From positions 1-34,870 of the forward strand of contig CAMWYX010000019.1 of assembly GCA_947178575.1 (NCBI GenBank): 34,870 nucleotides of DNA. Reading direction: 5' to 3'. This document shows, in pieces, positions 24,078-32,882 of this stretch. A program made the position numbers and the translations under genes. The stretch comes from an uncultured Ruminococcus sp. Its GTDB lineage: Bacteria; Bacillota; Clostridia; Oscillospirales; Ruminococcaceae. The notes below the pieces were generated by a model. The model was given only the letters and a program-made list of their open reading frames with translations, did no database searches and was not told where the DNA came from. How positions within the stretch are numbered: the stretch's first letter is position 1; each line of letters begins with the position of its first letter.

Positions 24078-25730
24078 CTATTCAACGGAAATAATATAAT
24101 AATAAACAGGCTGTCCGCCGTTTACAAGCATAACTTCTATTTTATCACTGAGCTTTGATTCTAAAAGCTGATGTAATGCCTCAGCACTTTCTTCAGTAAC
24201 ATCAGAACCATAAATCAGAGTTACATAGCTTGCACCGCTCTTGACGAGCTTTTTGACGAGTTTCAGTGTGGCTTTGGAAATATCCTTTTCCGTGAATGCA
24301 AGTTTTCCGTTATCAAGAGCGAGAATCTCACCCTCTTTTATGGAATGACCGTCAAATTCCGAATCACGTGCCGAAAAAGTAACAAGACCTGTAGAAACCT
24401 TTTCAAACGATTTTGTCATATTCAATCTGTTTTCAGGGAAATCAGCGTATTCATCAAAAGCCATCATTGCGGAAATTCCCTGCGGAATTGTTCTTGTCTG
24501 CAAAACGCACACGTTTCTGTCGGTAAGTTTTACCGCCTGTTCGGCAGCCATTATTATATTTTTATTATTTGGCAGAACGAATATATTATGTGCCGGAGTT
24601 GAAAGTATTGCACGCAGAATATCATCTGTAGACGGATTCATGGTCTGACCGCCTTTGACTACAACATCTGCTCCGAGGTCAGTGAAAAGCGAAACAAGAC
24701 CGTGACCGGCAGCAACGGCAACAAATCCGAAATCTTTTTCGGGTTCGGCAGGAGTAAATCCAGCCTGTTTTTCCTGAGCTTCACGAACTTTGTTTTCATG
24801 CTGAATACGCATATTTTCGATTTTCGGGCGTGGGTCGTTGAGAAAGTCTCCGAATTCAAGAGCTTTCTGCAAAGCATTCCCTGGATTATCAGTGTGAACG
24901 TGAACTTTTATTATTTTATCATCATCAACCAGTACAACACAGTCTCCGATAGTTTCGAGATACGCACGGAGCATAAACGGGTCGGGACAGCCGTCACGTT
25001 TACGAAGCATAAATTCAGTGCAGTATGTATAGGTAATATCATCATCATACTGACTTACAGCGGTTTTGAAAGAATCATTGTTATTTTCGGCTGATTTTTC
25101 AAAAACGGACTCGGCAATACTTCCGCCGGCGAAAACGTCGCTCATTGCACGGATAATAATTGAAAATCCCATACCGCCGGCATCGACAACGCCGGCTTTT
25201 TTTAGCTGTGGTAGCATATCAGTCGTTTTTGCGAGTACGGATTCAGCTTCCGAACATATATCTTCCCAGAAAAGAACGTCACTGCTTACGGACAATGCGG
25301 ATTCGGCAGCCTTTTCGGCAACAGCACGTGAAACGGTCAGAATTGTACCTTCCACCGGTTTCATTACCGCTTTGTATGCCGAATCAACGCCGATAGCAAG
25401 TGCAGAAGCAAAATCCTGACAGCCGGCTTCCGATTTTCCGGCAAGACCTTTTGAAATTCCACGGAAAAGAAGTGAAAGTATAACTCCGGAATTTCCTCTC
25501 GCACCCCTCAGAAGAGCATCGGCAGTAACTCTGGCAACTTCGGAAACCGGAACATTATCGGGCATACGTTCCAGAACGTCCACAGCATTCCCGATAGTCA
25601 TTGACATATTAGTACCCGTATCACCGTCCGGAACCGGATATACATTGAGTTCGTCCACGATTCTTTTTTTATTGTTTATAGTAATTGCAGCAGAAATAAC
25701 AGCATCTCTGAATAAAGCACCATTTATCAA
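24078..25730 (-). CDS. fakA: Fatty acid kinase catalytic subunit FakA (YloV, DAK2/DegV-type fusion)
   Basis: FakA phosphorylates fatty acids carried by FakB for entry into phospholipid synthesis. 550 aa from TTG at 25730, with AGGAGG seven bases upstream; there is no ATG before the conserved start. The N-terminal DAK2-like domain carries YPVPDGDTGTNMSMT (31-45), where the Asp residues hold ADP-Mg, and RGARGNSGVILS. A middle domain contains HVHTDNPGNALQ. The C-terminal DegV-like part includes VVKGGQTMNPSTDD and the IFVLPNNKNI segment, as in YloV. It lies 36 bases after the Asp23-type gene, the same yloU-yloV order as in Bacillus. It ends at the shared terminator. Confidence 0.95.
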   Translation of the reverse strand: MINGALFRDAVISAAITINNKKRIVDELNVYPVPDGDTGTNMSMTIGNAVDVLERMPDNVPVSEVARVTADALLRGARGNSGVILSLLFRGISKGLAGKSEAGCQDFASALAIGVDSAYKAVMKPVEGTILTVSRAVAEKAAESALSVSSDVLFWEDICSEAESVLAKTTDMLPQLKKAGVVDAGGMGFSIIIRAMSDVFAGGSIAESVFEKSAENNNDSFKTAVSQYDDDITYTYCTEFMLRKRDGCPDPFMLRAYLETIGDCVVLVDDDKIIKVHVHTDNPGNALQKALEFGDFLNDPRPKIENMRIQHENKVREAQEKQAGFTPAEPEKDFGFVAVAAGHGLVSLFTDLGADVVVKGGQTMNPSTDDILRAILSTPAHNIFVLPNNKNIIMAAEQAVKLTDRNVCVLQTRTIPQGISAMMAFDEYADFPENRLNMTKSFEKVSTGLVTFSARDSEFDGHSIKEGEILALDNGKLAFTEKDISKATLKLVKKLVKSGASYVTLIYGSDVTEESAEALHQLLESKLSDKIEVMLVNGGQPVYYYIISVE

Positions 25731-25766
25731 AAAAATACCTCCTGATTCGGAACGTGCTTACACGCT

Positions 25767-26123
25767 TTAATTATTCATTTCGTCAACATATACATTGACA
25801 GCGTTTACTTTTATATCGGCAGTTTCCTCCAATGTGAAAATTATTTTGTGGGTAATACTTTCAACAGCAGCAGAGATATTAGTGCCGTAAGTGACTTTTA
25901 TATGCAGATTGACAGTAATTCCGCCGTTTTTATCAGCATGAACAACAACGCCTTTGCGTCTGAATAATTTTCCGTGAGTGAGAGATGAAACAGCATTGCG
26001 GAAAGTGTTCACACTACAGACATCGGCAACTCCGAAGCAGTCACAGACAGCGTGGCGGACGAGTTCAGTTATGAAATTTTCGGATAAAGATATTCTGCCG
26101 ATATGATTTTCAAAACCAACCAT
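25767..26123 (-). CDS. Asp23/Gls24-family protein (YloU-like)
   Basis: 118 aa, ATG preceded by AAGGGG. Family features are an early GRISLSENFITELV, a central FRRKGVVVHADKNGGITVNLHIKVTYGTNI strand region, and VNAVNVYVDEM at the end. Proteins of this family sit at the membrane face and affect envelope stress or alkaline shock response; YloU is the partner-neighbour of YloV/FakA. It is followed 36 bases later by fakA, so they are co-transcribed from the promoter at 26157-26185. Confidence 0.93.
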   Translation of the reverse strand: MVGFENHIGRISLSENFITELVRHAVCDCFGVADVCSVNTFRNAVSSLTHGKLFRRKGVVVHADKNGGITVNLHIKVTYGTNISAAVESITHKIIFTLEETADIKVNAVNVYVDEMNN

Positions 26124-26156
26124 AAAAATTATACCCCTTCAAAAACATATAGATTT

Positions 26157-26185
26157 ATTATAACATACTATGCGTGAAATTGCAA
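26157..26185 (-). promoter_or_regulatory. Promoter of the asp23-fakA operon
   Basis: Read on the minus strand: TTGCAA (26180-26185), a 17-bp spacer and TATAAT (26157-26162), with TG one base before the -10 box. The -35 box is overlapped by an inverted repeat, GTGAAATT (26174-26181) / AATTTCAC (26200-26207). Confidence 0.8.
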
Positions 26186-26212
26186 CATCTGCAAAAATAA
26201 ATTTCACACCGG

Positions 26213-27613
26213 TTATATATTGATTATTCCCATAGACTGGAGAAGCAGAATCAGAAGCATAACCGGAGCTACAAACTTTATCATTACGATATACAGAGTT
26301 TTTCTGCCGAATTTATGTTTTCCCTGTGTTACTTCATCAATTACGAATTTTGGCTTTACTACCCACCCGATAAGGATACTCGTAAGAAAAGCAACAAGAG
26401 GCATCATGATATAATTGCTTATGTAATCGAAAACATCAAGTATCTGTGCTGTTGAACCGTTCGGGAGCGTTATTTCAAAATAAAGCACATTATATCCCAT
26501 ACAGACAATAACCGCAGCGATAAGTGAATACACCGCAACTATAACCGAACTTTTCTTTCTGCTTAATCCGAATTTATCCATCATACTTGAAACAATAGCC
26601 TCCATAACCGAAACAGATGAAGTTACCGCCGCAAACGAAAGAATTATGAAAAATAAAAGTCCGATAAATTTTCCGGCAGTTCCCATTGCGTTGAAAACTT
26701 TTGGAAGCGATACAAAAACAAGTCCCGGACCGCCTGCCATTCCCTCACGTCCGCTGAAAGTAAATACAGCTGGAACTATCATCATACCAGCCAGTAAAGC
26801 CATTATGGAATCGAAAAACTCTATTCTGTTTACGGATTCCATAAGATTTGTTTCTTTCTTTGCATAAGAACCGTATGCCACCATGATTCCCATTGCAACG
26901 CTTATCGAAAAGAAAAGCTGTCCCATTGCGTCCATGATAACAACAAAATAATCCTTTATTTTCATACCCGAAACATCAGGAATCATATAAACTTTCAGTC
27001 CCTGAAGTCCTGTTCTTGTCACGCCGTTTTCGTCTGTATGCTTTATCGTAAGCGAATATATCGAAATACCTACAACAAGGACTACCAATATCGGCATAAG
27101 TATCTTGCTGAATTTCTCGATTCCCTTTTCAACACCGCAGAAAACTATGAAAGCCGTTATAGCAAAATAAATGAACATCCAGACTATAGGTTCTACATTC
27201 TGTGAAATATAATTCCCGAAAAATCCGTCTGCTGCGGCATCTGAGCCGGACATTGTGACGTACAGCGAAAGATATTTAAGTAACCAGCCTCCGATTGAAC
27301 AATAATATGGCAGAATTATTATAGGAACAAGACAGGCAAGTATTCCTATACCGCCCCATTTCGGGTGAACCGCCTTGTATGCAGTCAGTGCACTCTGTCC
27401 GGTGTTTCTGCCTATGGCAATTTCCGTTGTCAGAAGTGTAAATCCGAATGTCAGTGCAAGTATAATATATACAAGAATGAAGATTCCTCCCCCGTCTTTA
27501 GCCGCAAGATACGGAAAACGCCATATATTTCCCAATCCTACGGCACTTGCGGCAGCAGCCATAATAAATCCGAATTGCCCTGAAAAATTTCCTCGTGTTA
27601 TCTTTTTTTCCAT
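26213..27613 (-). CDS. Sodium-dependent transporter, NSS/SNF family
   Basis: Sodium-coupled importer, probably of an amino acid, in the plasma membrane. 466 aa with about 11-12 spans. The family start is clear: GQFGFIMAAAASAVGLGNIWRFPYLAAKDGG (about 12-42), where GNIWRFPY builds the first sodium and substrate site. Further signatures are GMMIVPAVFTFSG and FFIILSFAAVTSSVSVMEAIVS (TM8 region with sodium ligands). AGGAG precedes the ATG, with its own promoter upstream. It is a single-gene unit; the substrate cannot be told from sequence. Confidence 0.95.
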   Translation of the reverse strand: MEKKITRGNFSGQFGFIMAAAASAVGLGNIWRFPYLAAKDGGGIFILVYIILALTFGFTLLTTEIAIGRNTGQSALTAYKAVHPKWGGIGILACLVPIIILPYYCSIGGWLLKYLSLYVTMSGSDAAADGFFGNYISQNVEPIVWMFIYFAITAFIVFCGVEKGIEKFSKILMPILVVLVVGISIYSLTIKHTDENGVTRTGLQGLKVYMIPDVSGMKIKDYFVVIMDAMGQLFFSISVAMGIMVAYGSYAKKETNLMESVNRIEFFDSIMALLAGMMIVPAVFTFSGREGMAGGPGLVFVSLPKVFNAMGTAGKFIGLLFFIILSFAAVTSSVSVMEAIVSSMMDKFGLSRKKSSVIVAVYSLIAAVIVCMGYNVLYFEITLPNGSTAQILDVFDYISNYIMMPLVAFLTSILIGWVVKPKFVIDEVTQGKHKFGRKTLYIVMIKFVAPVMLLILLLQSMGIINI

Positions 27614-27664
27614 TTTAATTTACTCCTATGTTTTTATTTATTAAATAGAAATGAACATAGAAAC

Positions 27665-27693
27665 ATTATATCATATTATGTACAAAATTACAA
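27665..27693 (-). promoter_or_regulatory. Promoter of the sodium transporter gene
   Basis: On the minus strand: TTGTAA (27688-27693), a 17-bp spacer and TATAAT (27665-27670), with an extended TG before the -10 box. Confidence 0.8.
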
Positions 27694-27760
27694 TAGAATC
27701 AAATAGAATTTTTATTTAATATTTGTCCGTCGCAAATCTGTATGTATATTTCTGATAATA

Positions 27761-27799
27761 AAAAAACATGACCCGTATCAAACGGAATTGATACAGGTC
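27761..27799 (-). terminator. Terminator of the BspA-like pair
   Basis: A 12-bp stem (27770-27781 with 27788-27799, one G:T pair) has a 6-base loop. On the minus strand it is followed by a T-run (27761-27766), 14 bases after the stop of the LRR gene. Confidence 0.88.
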
Positions 27800-27812
27800 G
27801 ATTAATTAAATA

Positions 27813-29156
27813 TCAGTTGTCAATTATTTTTTTATAGTTTTCCTCTTCTGCTTTTTCCTGAGCTTCCTTGTCGGCTTTTTTTACGGCAGAAGATGCACTT
27901 TTTCTGCTTTTTGCCATAAGAACAACCGCAAAAACCACAACTACAATAATAACTCCGATTCCGACAATTATAAATGCAAGATTTTTAAGACTTCCGTCAA
28001 CGGTAGTATATTCTATTTTGTTTGATTTTGCATACTTTGCACATGCGGAATCAGAAAATACGCTCATGGAAAAGCCATCGTCCGGAACATATCCGCCGTT
28101 TTCATCAAGTAAGAATCCGAAAGCATAATCCCCTATTTCCGTAATACTGCTTGGAAGATTTATCTGTTTCAGTGACGAACATGATGTAAATGCACCTGTG
28201 CCTACGGATTTTGTACCCTCGGCAATCACGGCACGGCTCAACGACGTACAGTTAAAGAAAGCTCCTTCTCCTATTTCCTGAAGTGAAAGCGGAAAGTCAA
28301 GAGTCTGCAAAGAAACACAGTTCTTGAATGCAACATCTGCAATCGATGAAAGTCCCTCCGAAAAATCAATGCTTTTAAGGCTTGTGCAGTAGCCGAAAGA
28401 ATCTTCACCGATAAAGCTTACAGATGACGGAATAAACAGATTTTCGATACCTGCACAAACCGAAAAAGCACCAGCATCAATAGTGGTTACACCGTCGGGG
28501 ATATATACATCTCCGGTAAGCTTTGCGGAGGCTCGGCAGATATTTGTCTTTGAGCTGTTGTAAAGTATTCCGTCTTCAAATTTGTAGCTTGCACAGGCGG
28601 AGGAATCGAAATTCTCGATTGAACTGCATTCCGCAAACGCCATAGGCTGAATAGATGAAAGTTCACCTGGCAGTCGGACATCTGTCAGAAACGAACAGTT
28701 ATAAAAAGCATACGAAGAAATAGTATTCACAGAATCAGGAATATCAATAGAAGCAAGATTTGTACAGCCCATAAACATTCCGCTGGAAATTGCCGTAATC
28801 CGGCTTGGCAGTGTGATTGATTTAAGCGATGTACAGCCGGCAAATGCATTTGAACCGATAGACGTAATACTATCCGGAATCTTAAGCGATGAAATATTGG
28901 TGCAGTTCGCAAAAGCATTATCACCGATAGCGGTAACCGCATAACCGTTCCGCAGTTCCGGAATATCGTTTATTATGGCGGTAGATTCACATGAAGTAAT
29001 TGTATACGAACCTCCCACGAGTTCAAAGGTAAACGTTCCGTCCGTAAGCGGTTCGCCTACGTCCTGAATCTGTTCCTCTGCATAGGCGAACAAAGAACCT
29101 GCGGAAATCATTATTGCAAAAGAAACAGCAGATGCGAAAAATCTTTTAACTTTCAT
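27813..29156 (-). CDS. BspA-like leucine-rich repeat surface protein, membrane-anchored
   Basis: 447 aa. The ATG at 29156 is chosen because GAGGAAA lies before it and a signal peptide follows (MKVKRFFASAV..., hydrophobic to about 24). The middle consists of LRR_5/BspA repeats of about 23 residues with the pattern (L)xxIxIPDSxxxIGxxAFxxCxxL: examples are SSLKIPDSITSIGSNAFAGC and TSLKSITLPSRITAISSG. The C-terminus has one strong membrane span (LAFIIVGIGVIIVVVVFAVVL) and a charged cytoplasmic tail with no LPXTG. So it is a type-I-like membrane protein with an LRR ectodomain, able to bind host or polymer ligands. It overlaps the upstream LRR gene by 11 bases, so they are co-translated. Confidence 0.87.
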   Translation of the reverse strand: MKVKRFFASAVSFAIMISAGSLFAYAEEQIQDVGEPLTDGTFTFELVGGSYTITSCESTAIINDIPELRNGYAVTAIGDNAFANCTNISSLKIPDSITSIGSNAFAGCTSLKSITLPSRITAISSGMFMGCTNLASIDIPDSVNTISSYAFYNCSFLTDVRLPGELSSIQPMAFAECSSIENFDSSACASYKFEDGILYNSSKTNICRASAKLTGDVYIPDGVTTIDAGAFSVCAGIENLFIPSSVSFIGEDSFGYCTSLKSIDFSEGLSSIADVAFKNCVSLQTLDFPLSLQEIGEGAFFNCTSLSRAVIAEGTKSVGTGAFTSCSSLKQINLPSSITEIGDYAFGFLLDENGGYVPDDGFSMSVFSDSACAKYAKSNKIEYTTVDGSLKNLAFIIVGIGVIIVVVVFAVVLMAKSRKSASSAVKKADKEAQEKAEEENYKKIIDN

Positions 29157-31209
29157 TGTTATTTTCCTCTTTCTTTCCGGCAGATTTTTTTCTTTGTGCA
29201 GATTTTTTTTCTTTTTTCTTTCTGGAAGCAGATTTGCCGATAAAAATTCCGGAAACAATAAGAATCAACAGAGCGACAGCACCGCTTATCACATAGATAA
29301 ATATTTTATCAACGTTTTTACTGCCAATTGCTACAGTACCGCTTACAACCTCGATACCGCAGGCAACGGCGTATTTATAGCCGAGAGTATCCTCATCAGC
29401 GTATATTTTATATCCGTCCACGACCGAATACGGCATTATATTTGTTGCTCCGGACTGAGCATATTGCTCCATATTAGCCTGAATGTCGGCGGCGAGTTCC
29501 TCGTCATAGTCGTAGCCGAAAGCATAGTCGCCGATTGTTTCTATTCCGTCGGGAATACGTATTCCCGAAAGCGATGTACAGCCTAAAAACGCATTTACTC
29601 CCACAAACTTTATATTGTCAGACAGCTTTACGGAAGATATTTTCGGACAGCCTTCAAAGGCATAATGATTTATAGTTTCCACAGCTGGAAGATTTACTTT
29701 TTCAACAAACTGATTGTAGCAGAATCCCGAAACAGCTATTTCCTTACATGAATCCGGAGCGGTAAATTCTGTATCTTCTTTCATCATAGGATATGTAATC
29801 AACAGCGACATATCTTTATTATACAGCACGCCGTCAAGTGAAGAATACTCCCCGTCGCCCTCTCCTGTATTTATTTCTTTAAGGGAAGTGCAGAAAAGGA
29901 ACGGTTCATCTCCGGCTATTTCCTTACAGTTTCCGGAAATCGTGATACTTTCCACAGTCGCCGGAAATGCATTTTCACCGATTTTTAATATAGTATCCGG
30001 AAGAATAATTTCCGGAGAACTGCAATTGCTGAACGCTTCGTCATAAAGTGATGTCACAGAATAGCCGTCAATTTCCTCCGGAACATTTACTACAGAATCA
30101 ATGGAATTACAGCCGGTTATGCAGGCTTCGCCGTCAATTACTGTATATTCAAAGTTACCCGACCGCTGTATATTAAGAGCATCATATTTCTCGGCACGTT
30201 CAGCGGTTTCCGTAGTCATGAACGTAAAGTTGTTGGCATAATCATAGTCTGCGTCGGTATCGGTAGCATATATCTGTGCGGCAGAATTGGCATCTCCGAT
30301 AATAAGAAATCCCTCGACTGCATTTTCATCTTCATCATATCCGAAAGCACAATATCCGATTGATTCAACACCGGAGGGTATTTTCACTTTTGTGAGTGCG
30401 GTATCCTGAAAAGCACCCTGTCCGATTTCTGTCAGATACGGCGGAAGTTCCACGGCTTCCAGAGATTTGCAGCTCATAAAGGCGGCAAGCCCGATAGAAA
30501 AAGTACTTTCAGAAAAACTTACTTCTTTAAGTGTTGTACAGTTGACCAGAGCCATAATTCCTATTTCTTCCACAGCTGTACTGCTCATATCAATTTTTTC
30601 CAGTTTTTCGTTGTAGCTAAGACAGTGGCGGTTCATGGTTTTCAGGGAATCAGGCAGAATTATTTCCTGAAGTTCTGTACCGTAAACCGCAGCTATTCCA
30701 AGAGTTTCAACGCCGTCCGGAATAGTGAACGACGTTCCGGATTTGGCGGTAGGATAGCACATCAGAGTTTTCATATCCTTTGTGAACAGAACACCGTCCT
30801 CAGAAGTGTAATTTTCATTTGCACTGTCAACAGTTATTTCCGTGAGATTTTCGCACGGAGCAAAAGGATTTTCAGCAGAAATATAAACTATAGAATCCGG
30901 AAGATTTATCTTCACAGCCGGAAGCGACATAAATGTATCCTTTTCAATTTCGGTAACCGGAAATCCGTCTATTTCCGCAGGAACAAAAATTTCCTGCTCC
31001 TGTGATGTACAGGCAGTAATATGAGCGTTTCCGTCGTCGTCGGCATAATATGTCCAGTCTCCGGAAACAATTGTTCCGGAATCTGTTATTGTTTCAGAAA
31101 ATCCGGTATCTTCATCTTCGGCATTGGTATATACAGCCGGCATTGATGAAATTCCGGAAACAAAAAGTGTGCACACTGCAAGTACAGCAGTTATTCTATA
31201 TTTTTTCAT
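29146..31209 (-). CDS. Large BspA-like leucine-rich repeat surface protein, membrane-anchored
   Basis: 687 aa, ATG preceded by GAGG with a promoter upstream (31270-31298). It has a signal peptide (to about 30), then an N-terminal repeat block with VPAEIDGFPVTEIEKDTF and VKINLPDSIVYI, and a second start of the same pattern near residue 375 (VNVPEEIDGYSVTSLYDEAF). The ectodomain is therefore two related halves. Repeats are of the LRR_5 type (IxLPxS, IGxxAFxxC). It ends with a membrane span (about 640-662) and a very basic Lys-rich tail with no sorting motif. It is partnered with the smaller LRR gene by an 11-base overlap. The ligand is unknown. Confidence 0.87.
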   Translation of the reverse strand: MKKYRITAVLAVCTLFVSGISSMPAVYTNAEDEDTGFSETITDSGTIVSGDWTYYADDDGNAHITACTSQEQEIFVPAEIDGFPVTEIEKDTFMSLPAVKINLPDSIVYISAENPFAPCENLTEITVDSANENYTSEDGVLFTKDMKTLMCYPTAKSGTSFTIPDGVETLGIAAVYGTELQEIILPDSLKTMNRHCLSYNEKLEKIDMSSTAVEEIGIMALVNCTTLKEVSFSESTFSIGLAAFMSCKSLEAVELPPYLTEIGQGAFQDTALTKVKIPSGVESIGYCAFGYDEDENAVEGFLIIGDANSAAQIYATDTDADYDYANNFTFMTTETAERAEKYDALNIQRSGNFEYTVIDGEACITGCNSIDSVVNVPEEIDGYSVTSLYDEAFSNCSSPEIILPDTILKIGENAFPATVESITISGNCKEIAGDEPFLFCTSLKEINTGEGDGEYSSLDGVLYNKDMSLLITYPMMKEDTEFTAPDSCKEIAVSGFCYNQFVEKVNLPAVETINHYAFEGCPKISSVKLSDNIKFVGVNAFLGCTSLSGIRIPDGIETIGDYAFGYDYDEELAADIQANMEQYAQSGATNIMPYSVVDGYKIYADEDTLGYKYAVACGIEVVSGTVAIGSKNVDKIFIYVISGAVALLILIVSGIFIGKSASRKKKEKKSAQRKKSAGKKEENNNES

Positions 31210-31269
31210 TTTTATATCCTCATTTCAGTATTAACAAGTTATATTTAATATTTTTAATATCCACAGATA

Positions 31270-31298
31270 ATTATATCACGGGAATACGTAAAAATCAA
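31270..31298 (-). promoter_or_regulatory. Promoter of the BspA-like pair
   Basis: On the minus strand: TTGATT (31293-31298), a 17-bp spacer and TATAAT (31270-31275), with TG before the -10 box. It lies about 60 bases before the ATG at 31209. Confidence 0.78.
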
Positions 31299-31336
31299 TC
31301 TGTTTCAGATATTTTTCAGCATATCAACACAGATTC

Positions 31337-32074
31337 TTATTTCTTTTTAATAAATTCATCATATTTATCGCATATTTCTTTGGTCTCTCCGAAATCAATC
31401 TGTTTTCCTTTTTCAATCCACAGAACTTTTGTAGCCATTCTCCGAATCTGTGCAAGAGAATGCGAAACAAGAATCGTTGTCGCTCCGCTTTTGATAATCT
31501 CAAGCATTTTTTTTTCGCTTTTTTTCCGGAATCCTCCGTCACCTACGGAAAGCACTTCGTCAAGAATCAATATTTCCGGCTGGACAAGGCAGGCAATCGA
31601 AAAGGCAAGCCTTGATTTCATACCGGAAGAAAGATGCGAAAATTTTCTGTTCTCAAACTCCTTGAGTTCCGCAAAATCAATTATACTGTCATATGTCCGA
31701 TTCATGAAATCACGTGTATATCCGAGCATCGCACCACGCAGAAATGTATTTTCACGGACTGTCAAATCACCGTCAAATCCTGTGCCGAGTTCGAGCAGAG
31801 AAGCAATATTTCCATGTACAGCCATAGTTCCGGCAGTAGGACGCATTATTCCGGAAATTACCTTGCAAAGCGTGGATTTTCCTGCTCCGTTAGTTCCGAT
31901 TACTCCTAAGAGTTCTCCCTCGTCAAGCGAAAACGTAATGCCGTCAAGAGCTGTAAATTCTTTCTGGACGTATGTTCCTTTGAGTTTCTGTATTATGACA
32001 TCTTTCAGTCCTCTGTTGGTGAAATCGCCCACTATATAAGAAACAGAAATATTATTGAGTTCTATTTTTTTCAT
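31337..32074 (-). CDS. ABC transporter ATPase, polysaccharide/teichoic-acid exporter type (TagH-like)
   Basis: It powers export of a surface polymer with the permease encoded just upstream. 245 aa. Walker A is GTNGAGKST (60-68), the ABC signature is LSSGMKSRL (148-156), Walker B is ILILDEVLSVGD (168-179), and the switch His is in VSHSLAQI (H205). FALDG-like ALDGITFSLDEGELLGVIG, GNIASLLELGTGFDGDLTVREN and DEVLSVGD are typical of the TagH/Wzt/RfbE subfamily. There is no C-terminal carbohydrate-binding or SH3-like extension; it is a short ATPase. AAGGTG precedes the ATG, eight bases after the permease stop. Confidence 0.94.
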   Translation of the reverse strand: MKKIELNNISVSYIVGDFTNRGLKDVIIQKLKGTYVQKEFTALDGITFSLDEGELLGVIGTNGAGKSTLCKVISGIMRPTAGTMAVHGNIASLLELGTGFDGDLTVRENTFLRGAMLGYTRDFMNRTYDSIIDFAELKEFENRKFSHLSSGMKSRLAFSIACLVQPEILILDEVLSVGDGGFRKKSEKKMLEIIKSGATTILVSHSLAQIRRMATKVLWIEKGKQIDFGETKEICDKYDEFIKKK

Positions 32075-32082
32075 AAATCACC

Positions 32083-32871
32083 TTAAATATAATACATGAA
32101 TTTATAATTATATTTCTTGTATATAATCATACCCGTAATCAGTACCGCAAGAGCATATACCGCACAAAGAACATGAATCCACCATGCCGGAACAATTCCG
32201 CCGATAACTACCTGCCTGAAATACGTTATATACACATACACAGGATTGCAGTAAAACAGCTTCTGTATTTTTTCCGAATACGCCGATACATTATAGAAAA
32301 TTGCCGAAAGATACATCAGAAGCTGTGTAAAAATATCATAAAGATATTGAATATCCTTGAAAATCACAAAGAGTGCCGATAATATAAATCCAACTCCGAT
32401 ATTGAATATCAGCAGACAGACCACCGGATAAACCAGCAGAAAGAAACGTGGAGAAAATGAAATCCCGTCAACAGCTACAAAAATAAAATATATTATCAGC
32501 GTCAGCCCGAAATTTATGCAGGAACTCACTTCCTTTGAAATCATGAACAGATATTTCGGTACATTGATTTTCTTGATTATATTCGCATTTGACATAAGAG
32601 CGTGCATACCGCCGTTTGTGGCATCTTTGAAAAATGAAAATATTAAATTTCCTGAAAAAAGATATATTATATAATGCTCCGTATTCCTGCCGAAAAATCT
32701 CGTGAATACAACCGCCATAACTATAAGCTGTAAAAGCGGTGAAAGTATACTCCAGAACATACCTAAAACAGTCCGCTTATATTTTTTCTTGAAATCACGT
32801 TTTACCAGTTCTGAAAAAAGAAACTCGTATTTTCTGATTTTTTCTATCTCTTTTTTTATTTCCTCAACCAT
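32083..32871 (-). CDS. ABC-2-type permease for surface-polymer export (TagG-like)
   Basis: 262 aa with about six spans. It starts with a cytoplasmic basic segment, RDFKKKYKRTVLGMFWSILSP, where FKxxYxxxxLGxxWxxLxP is the standard start of TagG/Wzm/RfbD-type permeases. GGEE-free loops and a late YCNPVYVYITYFRQVV fit the same family. It should form the transmembrane pore with the ATPase that follows. GGAGGG precedes the ATG. It lies 11 bases downstream of the CDP-glycerol-transferase-type gene. Confidence 0.93.
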   Translation of the reverse strand: MVEEIKKEIEKIRKYEFLFSELVKRDFKKKYKRTVLGMFWSILSPLLQLIVMAVVFTRFFGRNTEHYIIYLFSGNLIFSFFKDATNGGMHALMSNANIIKKINVPKYLFMISKEVSSCINFGLTLIIYFIFVAVDGISFSPRFFLLVYPVVCLLIFNIGVGFILSALFVIFKDIQYLYDIFTQLLMYLSAIFYNVSAYSEKIQKLFYCNPVYVYITYFRQVVIGGIVPAWWIHVLCAVYALAVLITGMIIYKKYNYKFMYYI

Positions 32872-32882
32872 ACACCCTCCGA

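Noticed and set aside
29157-29258. Longer N-terminus for the smaller LRR protein
   Set aside because: It would place 34 charged residues before the signal peptide; it is the shadow of the Lys-rich tail of the upstream gene.
31300-31336. Terminator after the ABC ATPase gene
   Set aside because: Only a 5-bp stem with a short loop is present near 31299-31312, overlapping the next promoter; too weak to call.
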